10,525 bases of DNA from Nitrosomonas sp. UBA6494 (GTDB taxonomy: Bacteria > Pseudomonadota > Gammaproteobacteria > Burkholderiales > Nitrosomonadaceae). Within the stretch, counting starts at the first letter, position 1, and each line of letters begins with the position of its first letter. The notes beneath the pieces are model-generated. The model made no database searches. It was given only the letters and a program-made list of their open reading frames with translations, and was not told the origin of the DNA. Shown here one piece after another: positions 6,843 through 10,525 of the stretch. The translations under genes were made by a program, and so were the position numbers. The stretch is taken from contig DJMI01000169.1 of the NCBI GenBank assembly GCA_002435335.1, positions 1 through 10,525 on the forward strand. Direction: 5' to 3'.

Positions 6843-7259
6843 ATGAAGACACGCATCAAATGGAACGGCAATGTCAGCTTTCTGGCCGAATCGGGTAGCG
6901 GTCACACGGTATTAATGGACGGTGCGCCGGAAGCGGGAGGGCAGAATCTGGGGCCGCGTCCGATGGAAATGTTGCTAATGGGGCTGGGTGGATGTTCGTC
7001 GTTCGACGTCGTGTTGATTCTAAAGAAAAGCCGTCAGGAGATTACCGATTGTGTCGCGGAAATTGAAGCGGAGCGCGCCGAAACAGATCCTAAAGTATTT
7101 ACCCGTATTCATATGCACTTCATCGTCAGCGGGCGCAATCTAAATCCGCAACAAGTGGAGCGAGCCATTCATTTATCTGCTGAAAAATATTGCTCGGCGT
7201 CGATTATGCTGCGAAACACCGTAAAAATAACGCACGATTTCGAGATTGTGGATGTCTGA
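6843..7259 (+). CDS. OsmC/Ohr-family protein, YhfA-like
   Basis: Belongs to the OsmC superfamily, cytoplasmic dimeric proteins that in characterised members reduce organic hydroperoxides using two cysteines. The 138-aa protein shows the family layout: an N-terminal beta region, GPRPMEMLLMGLGGCSSFD (37-55) with the peroxidatic-type C51 at the start of the central helix, and LSAEKYCSASIML (111-123) with the partner C117. The GGCSSFDVVLILKK form is closer to the YhfA-like branch, whose substrate is not established, than to Ohr. GGGGGAG lies right before the ATG, giving tight spacing. Only 36 bp separate it from the cytochrome terminator, so it either relies on readthrough or has a compact promoter. 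It also carries an extra C70. Confidence 0.92.
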   Translation: MKTRIKWNGNVSFLAESGSGHTVLMDGAPEAGGQNLGPRPMEMLLMGLGGCSSFDVVLILKKSRQEITDCVAEIEAERAETDPKVFTRIHMHFIVSGRNLNPQQVERAIHLSAEKYCSASIMLRNTVKITHDFEIVDV

Positions 7260-7271
7260 TTGATCGAGTCC

Positions 7272-7308
7272 GTATAAGAATTGCTCGCTAATCGAGCAAT
7301 TCTTATAC
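7272..7308. terminator. Perfect 16-bp hairpin between convergent genes
   Basis: GTATAAGAATTGCTCG (7272-7287) and its exact complement (7293-7308) flank a 5-base loop. It lies 12 bp after the OsmC stop and 8 bp after the stop of the opposing 112-aa gene, so it most likely ends both transcripts. There is no clear U-tract on either side, but the long stem is unlikely to be accidental. Confidence 0.65.
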
Positions 7309-7316
7309 AAAGATTG

Positions 7317-7655
7317 TTATTTTACGGTTAAAGGATGCGCATCTTTCTTCTCTGAAGCTTCTTCCGCTGATTTCTCAGTTTCGCCGTCTGCGGCTAATTT
7401 ACTGCCGACATAACTACCCACCGCCCCACCGACCAGAGCCGGCATAACTGATTGTAGCATTGAAGGATTTTTAGCGGGTGCTGCGTTAGCATTTGCCGCC
7501 GGCGCAGGTTGAGTGGGTGTTGCTGTTTTTTGTTGCTGCGTAGCTGCCGGCTTAGAGCTCAGCGTGCTTTTCGATGCGCCGCTCTTGGCTTTCTTTGCAT
7601 ACAAATTACTGGAAAACATCATAGAAATCAGAATAATGAAAATTATTTTCTTCAT
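7317..7655 (-). CDS. Exported Ala/Pro/Gln-rich small protein of unknown function
   Basis: Not recognised. The 112-aa product begins with a clear signal peptide (MKKIIFIILISMMFSSNLYA, cut expected after residue 20). There is no lipobox cysteine, and no cysteine anywhere. A basic Ser/Lys stretch and a low-complexity linker rich in Ala, Pro, Gln, Thr and Asn (about 35-63) follow. Next comes a hydrophobic small-residue segment, MPALVGGAVGSYVGSKLA (71-88), whose Gly spacing resembles a glycine-zipper membrane helix. The C-terminus is acidic and charged (GETEKSAEEASEKKDAH). It could be a periplasmic or outer-membrane-associated anchor. It is alone on its strand, with a near-exact FNR-type site about 86 bp upstream. 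AGG precedes the ATG weakly. Confidence 0.75.
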   Translation of the reverse strand: MKKIIFIILISMMFSSNLYAKKAKSGASKSTLSSKPAATQQQKTATPTQPAPAANANAAPAKNPSMLQSVMPALVGGAVGSYVGSKLAADGETEKSAEEASEKKDAHPLTVK

Positions 7656-7734
7656 ATTGACAACCTATTGAATAAGTAAAAGTGTTAATCGGAATGCTAA
7701 CAGTCCGACAGACTTCCGGTGCTTCAAGATCCAT

Positions 7735-7748
7735 TTGATCTTGATCAA
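7735..7748 (-). promoter_or_regulatory. FNR/ANR-type binding site upstream of the 112-aa protein gene
   Basis: TTGATCTTGATCAA matches the FNR-family consensus TTGAT-N4-ATCAA at every fixed base, and the symmetry extends one more base on each side. Its centre is about 86 bp before the start codon of the minus-strand gene at 7655; no plus-strand gene follows nearby. An overlapping 8-bp inverted repeat, TCAAGATC at 7724-7731 with GATCTTGA at 7737-7744, shares half of it. The rest of 7656-7899 shows no gene; a -10-like TAGCAT on the minus strand (7699-7694) is weak. Confidence 0.5.
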
Positions 7749-7899
7749 AGCGCCGCAATTCTGAGAATATTTTTAGATTGTGTCAATTAGCTGATTGGCT
7801 ATTCGCAGGTATCTGCGGGATTTTCTATCGAGAATCGATATCCGTGTTCGTCTAACAATTGGTATTAACAGCTCTTTTTCAACCGATTCCGGTCAAGCA

Positions 7900-7943
7900 G
7901 GGACAGGTTGTGTATGAAGACATCTTCATTCTGAACCTGCCCC
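7900..7943 (-). terminator. Stem-loop after the beta-helix protein gene
   Basis: GGGACAGGTT (7900-7909) pairs with AACCTGCCCC (7934-7943) apart from one bulge or mismatch, and ATGAAG/CTTCAT pair inside it around ACAT. It starts about 10 bp past the TAA at 7953-7955 on the minus strand, fitting a 3'-end structure. No U-tract follows, so Rho-independent termination is not assured. Confidence 0.45.
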
Positions 7944-7952
7944 AATCTTGTG

Positions 7953-9557
7953 TTAGTTAAAAGGGAAAGTCCATTCTTCAGTCCAGTCGTCGTTGTCGTC
8001 TTTAAATGCGCCGGCGTAATCGACGACGGCAAAGAAGCCATCGCTAACCGCAGCACCGCCTGAAATCAGCGGGGAACCTGCTCCTGGCAAGTAACCACTC
8101 AACATCGGATTGGTTGCTTGATTGCCGAATTGCGTTGTAAACCAGTCGGATACGGCAAATGTTGCGCCGTCGCCATCCGAAAAGTTTGCCGTGCAATTGA
8201 CAAAAGAATTTTCTATCGTCAATTCACCGCTCAAGCTGCCGATCGTTCCGGCATTGGCATAAGTCGATGCGCCGTCGATTCGCAAGCAGGATGAAAAACC
8301 GCCGCTAATCACCGAATTGAATATGTTCGCACCGGTGCCGCGACGCAACAGGATACCTTGCACTGCGCTGCCGTTACGTCCGATGATGGTCATGTTCGAT
8401 AACATCGGCTGCGCACGGGGTTCGCTGTCGTGACTGACTTCGTTATTGTCGGCTTCGATACCGCGATCGCCGGAATCCGGGGCTTGTTTGATCAGGACGA
8501 ATTGCGCACGTCCTTGCCAACCCTGCGCCCAATCCAAAGAATCGTCGCGAATATCGGTCAGCACGATGTATTTCATTTGCGCGGTACCGCCGAATATTTC
8601 GATGCCATCATCCAAACCGGCATGCACGTGGATATGGCTGATGATCGTGCCGGAGCCAACGCCGTTGAGTGTCAGGCCGTTCAATTCTTCATCGGGACGC
8701 ACTTGTGCGCCGGCGAAAAGAATTTGCACGTATTTGAGCACACCGCTGTTATCCGTTGGATTGTTACCGCCAAATTTTTCCGTGGTAATCGCTTCAAAAG
8801 GGATTTCGCACAGCGCAACGCCCGCATTGCACCCATTTACCGGAGCGTTACCGGCAATTACCAAACCGGCCCATTCTCCCGGTTCCTGCTGTAGCGGTCC
8901 GGACATTACGACGGGATTGTCCGGCGTGCCTTCCGCCATGATTTTCGAGCCGCGCCGGATCCACAAATAATCCGCGCCGCTTTGACCGAAAATTTTGGTG
9001 CCGGGATTGATCGTTAGCGTGGCACTTTGCGTCTTATCGCCGCCGATATAAACACCGCCCGATAGAATCCACTGAATATTTTTCGTTAAGGTAATATTGG
9101 AAGTAATCGTCCCGCTCAGTATGCAAGAACCTTCGACCGGACCTATGGTTGAAAAACTTGGGCAGCCTTGGAATGCATTATTAACGACCTGATCCAATGA
9201 AAAACGCAACGGATTTGAACCCGGCACCAGTTTCAGCTTGACGTAATAATCGTCGGCGCCGACAAGTACCGATGGAATATGCACAGCAGTAGTGTCGGAA
9301 TCAAAAACATTGCGCTGCCCGGTAGCGGCCGATATCGGGCTGGCGGAAACCAATTGCAGTTCGCTGCCGCTCAATTGTAACTGCGCGCTGTAAAACGCGG
9401 ACGATCCGCCATTCAAAACTTCAACGACGGGAAGATTTACGATGCCGGTAGTCGCATCAAACGTTGCGGTAGCGGCGAAACCGTTTAGTGCGATCCCGCC
9501 GAACAGCAGCACCGACGCAGCGGTTATGCATTTTCTTATTTGCTTAATTTTAAACAT
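7953..9557 (-). CDS. Secreted parallel beta-helix-like protein of unknown function
   Basis: A 534-aa exported protein. The signal peptide covers about residues 1-28 (ITAASVLLFGGIALNGFA). Residues 30-125 form a separate beta-rich N-terminal module (ATFDATTGIVNLPVVEV, then FYSAQLQLSGSELQLV). From about 145 onward short repeating beta-strands suggest a right-handed parallel beta-helix: ITLTKNIQWIL, LTINPGTKIFG, SGTIISHIHVHAGLDDGIEIFGG, KYIVLTDIRDDSLDWAQGW, DRGIEADNNEVSHDSEPRAQPMLSNMTIIG. The Asp/Glu-rich turns (GLDDGIE, IRDDSLDW, GIEADNNE) could bind calcium or polysaccharide. Six mature cysteines fall into close pairs (132/145, 243/250, 424/455), consistent with disulfides and a periplasmic or external location. 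The C-terminus DNDDWTEEWTFPFN lacks a PEP-CTERM or LPXTG sorting tail. AAGGTGAG six bases before the ATG fixes the start. Similar proteins occur in several proteobacteria, as I recall; no activity can be assigned. Confidence 0.85.
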   Translation of the reverse strand: MFKIKQIRKCITAASVLLFGGIALNGFAATATFDATTGIVNLPVVEVLNGGSSAFYSAQLQLSGSELQLVSASPISAATGQRNVFDSDTTAVHIPSVLVGADDYYVKLKLVPGSNPLRFSLDQVVNNAFQGCPSFSTIGPVEGSCILSGTITSNITLTKNIQWILSGGVYIGGDKTQSATLTINPGTKIFGQSGADYLWIRRGSKIMAEGTPDNPVVMSGPLQQEPGEWAGLVIAGNAPVNGCNAGVALCEIPFEAITTEKFGGNNPTDNSGVLKYVQILFAGAQVRPDEELNGLTLNGVGSGTIISHIHVHAGLDDGIEIFGGTAQMKYIVLTDIRDDSLDWAQGWQGRAQFVLIKQAPDSGDRGIEADNNEVSHDSEPRAQPMLSNMTIIGRNGSAVQGILLRRGTGANIFNSVISGGFSSCLRIDGASTYANAGTIGSLSGELTIENSFVNCTANFSDGDGATFAVSDWFTTQFGNQATNPMLSGYLPGAGSPLISGGAAVSDGFFAVVDYAGAFKDDNDDWTEEWTFPFN

Positions 9558-9650
9558 GATTTACTCACCTTTGTCTATTGGTTAGGGTGTGGTAAATCTA
9601 ACAGGCAAACGTTACCGGGATATGACACTTATGTTTCATTACCGCCCGGA

Positions 9651-9929
9651 TCAGAATCGTGTCCAATGATCTGCAACAATCTGTCCATTCTCGATCACAA
9701 AGCGGTAATTGTAGTCATCGATTCTATAAAACCACACTTCGCGTTTGATGTAGACAATCCCGCCAAAAGCACGGGTTTGTACCAACCCCAAATCGGTCCG
9801 CTGATGCGGCTCACCCATATTCACGATCAACTTGTCCGCCAAATCGCCCTTTGAAATAATATTGCCGTTGGGTGCACGAAAACCGCTAAGCAAAATCACT
9901 GCCAGCACAATGATCAATAGCTTCTTCAC
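9651..9929 (-). CDS. Small exported protein of unknown function, BamE/DUF2845-like in outline
   Basis: A 92-aa product starting at GTG (9929), with GAGGA seven bases upstream. The N-terminal hydrophobic segment KKLLIIVLAVILLSG is a signal peptide or anchor. The body, DLADKLIVNMGEPHQRTDLG then REVWFYRIDDYNYRFVIENGQIV, recalls the small SmpA/BamE and DUF2845-type domains: helix, G-x-P turn, W-x-Y strand, then a strand ending NG-I. That is weak similarity seen by eye. The segment LLSGF looks like a lipobox with Phe (TTT) where Cys would be, so it should not be lipidated; there is no cysteine in the protein. It lies 93 bp before the beta-helix gene on the same strand and may share its transcript. 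Confidence 0.72.
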   Translation of the reverse strand: MKKLLIIVLAVILLSGFRAPNGNIISKGDLADKLIVNMGEPHQRTDLGLVQTRAFGGIVYIKREVWFYRIDDYNYRFVIENGQIVADHWTRF

Positions 9930-9986
9930 GATGAAATCCTCATAGATTAAAGACCGGTTATCTTTGCAAAAACCGTGAACAACTAT

Positions 9987-10018
9987 CGTTTAAACACCGT
10001 TAACAAACGCTTAACAAA
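9987..10018. repeat. Three short degenerate tandem repeats upstream of the 92-aa gene
   Basis: CGTTTAAACAC, CGTTAACAAA and CGCTTAACAAA run head to tail at 9987-9997, 9998-10007 and 10008-10018. They lie about 60-90 bp upstream of the GTG at 9929, where a regulator could bind. Low complexity could also explain them. Confidence 0.35.
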
Positions 10019-10056
10019 TCGTGAGTGAAGGAGGGGGCTGAGAGACGACCGATGAC

Positions 10057-10198
10057 TAAATCCCCCCTGCCCCCCTTTTTCCAAGGGGGGATTACACTGT
10101 GCGATCTTTCACTTTCTTCCTTGAGAGAAAAAGAGGTTGATGTCGTGCGTTTTTCATTTTTTCTCCCCCTTTAGAAAAAGGGGGGCAGGGGGGATTTA
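10057..10198. repeat. Inverted pair of 34-bp C/G-run repeats
   Basis: The left unit, 10057-10090, reads TAAATC6TGC6T5CCAAG6. The right unit, 10198-10165 on the minus strand, is the same with two differences. The first 24 bp are identical. Each unit can itself form a small hairpin between its C-run and G-run. The 74 bp between the units holds no gene. The right unit begins 7 bp after the transporter stop. It looks like a dispersed REP-like or small palindromic element pair; similar C6TGC6 repeats are familiar from many environmental genomes, from memory. The rest of the 9930-10204 gap contains only the short tandem repeats and likely promoter DNA. Confidence 0.75.
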
Positions 10199-10204
10199 TA
10201 CCAA

Positions 10205-10525
10205 TCACTTTTCCCGCATACGCCACAACACCGCGAGTAAGCTGCCGATCAAGGAATGCATTACTGCGGAAATCGCGCCGACTGCGGGTGCCAGCGGTAG
10301 CGTTGGGAACGCTTGCTTGGCCAGCACAATCGATAAGCCGGAGTTTTGCATGCCGACTTCCACCGAAATGGTGCGTGCGCTTTGGGTGTGGAAGCCCAAT
10401 AATTTGGCAAGATAATAGCCGATGAAAAAACCGCCGCCATGCAACATGACTGTCGCCAACAGCAGCTCGGTGCCGTAGTTCAGGATCGATTGCGCGTTCG
10501 CCGCGAAGATGATCGCGCAAATGAC
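10205..10525 (-). CDS. BASS/SBF-family sodium-coupled symporter, C-terminal 106 residues (cut by window end)
   Basis: The C-terminal part of a bile acid:sodium symporter-family membrane protein. Bacterial members import bile acids, pantothenate or other organic anions; the substrate cannot be read here. The frame is open to the last base and begins with a hydrophobic segment (ICAIIFAANAQSIL), then LLATVMLHGGGFFIGYYLAKLLGF. The family motif TISVEVGMQNSGLSIVLA follows, matching the conserved E-x-G-x-Q-N-x-x-L region that binds sodium and lines the substrate site. A last hydrophobic helix, PAVGAISAVMHSLIGSLLAVLWR, ends in a short basic tail. An internal TTG at 10459 is not a start, because homologous sequence continues upstream of it. 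Confidence 0.9.
   Translation of the reverse strand, partial: VICAIIFAANAQSILNYGTELLLATVMLHGGGFFIGYYLAKLLGFHTQSARTISVEVGMQNSGLSIVLAKQAFPTLPLAPAVGAISAVMHSLIGSLLAVLWRMREK

Noticed and set aside
7865..8056. 63-codon minus-strand open frame overlapping the 3' end of the beta-helix gene
   Set aside because: It overlaps the beta-helix frame, has no ribosome site that I can see and contains the stem-loop at 7900-7943.
8430..8970. Two plus-strand frames opposite the beta-helix gene
   Set aside because: Both are antisense to a gene with a signal peptide, good ribosome site and coherent repeats; their proteins show no motif.
9615..9655. CCGGG/CCCGG arms after the 92-aa gene as a terminator
   Set aside because: Only five to six paired bases around a loop of about 25 bases and no U-tract; too weak to report.
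10092..10520. 142-codon minus-strand frame across the C/G-run repeat and transporter
   Set aside because: It is out of frame with the clear BASS-family motif and reads through the inverted repeats.

Overview
The window looks like chromosomal DNA of an ammonia-oxidising betaproteobacterium close to Nitrosomonas. Three things point there. The small class I cytochrome c at 6440-6760 closely resembles Nitrosomonas cytochrome c-552 as I remember it. The ammonium channel at 2187-3557 is of the Rh (Rhesus) type, which Nitrosomonas uses. The gene order aroQ-accB-accC is the usual betaproteobacterial one. The identification is from recall and was not searched.

Layout. 1-1734 (minus strand) is an aroQ-accB-accC operon: shikimate-pathway dehydroquinase and the biotin carrier and biotin carboxylase of acetyl-CoA carboxylase, with accC cut by the window start. 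1971-2111 is a 141-bp transposase-less palindromic element (MITE-like) with 16-bp perfect terminal inverted repeats, flanked by the 5-bp direct repeat AAGGT. It lies 75 bp before the Rh-type channel gene. The channel gene ends in a hydrophilic tail carrying a duplicated coiled-coil motif. lgt (minus) follows convergently. ilvD (plus) is divergent from lgt, and the gap between them holds a perfect 20-bp palindrome. Cytochrome c-552 comes next with a strong intrinsic terminator, then an OsmC-family gene.

From about 7.3 to 9.9 kb there are three minus-strand genes for exported proteins of unknown role: a 112-aa Ala/Pro-rich protein with an exact FNR-type site upstream, a 534-aa parallel beta-helix-like protein, and a 92-aa protein. 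A short G/C-run repeat pair in inverted orientation (10057-10198) separates them from the 3' part of a BASS/SBF-family transporter gene, cut by the window end.

The recognisable genes are housekeeping (fatty-acid, aromatic and branched-chain amino-acid synthesis, lipoprotein maturation) or belong to the ammonia-oxidation lifestyle (ammonium channel, electron-carrying cytochrome). I see no defence system, CRISPR array, tRNA, rRNA or complete insertion sequence, and nothing that I would call a new multi-gene system. The most unusual items are the duplicated trimer-type coiled-coil motif on the Rh channel tail, the palindromic element in its upstream region, and the set of orphan exported proteins.
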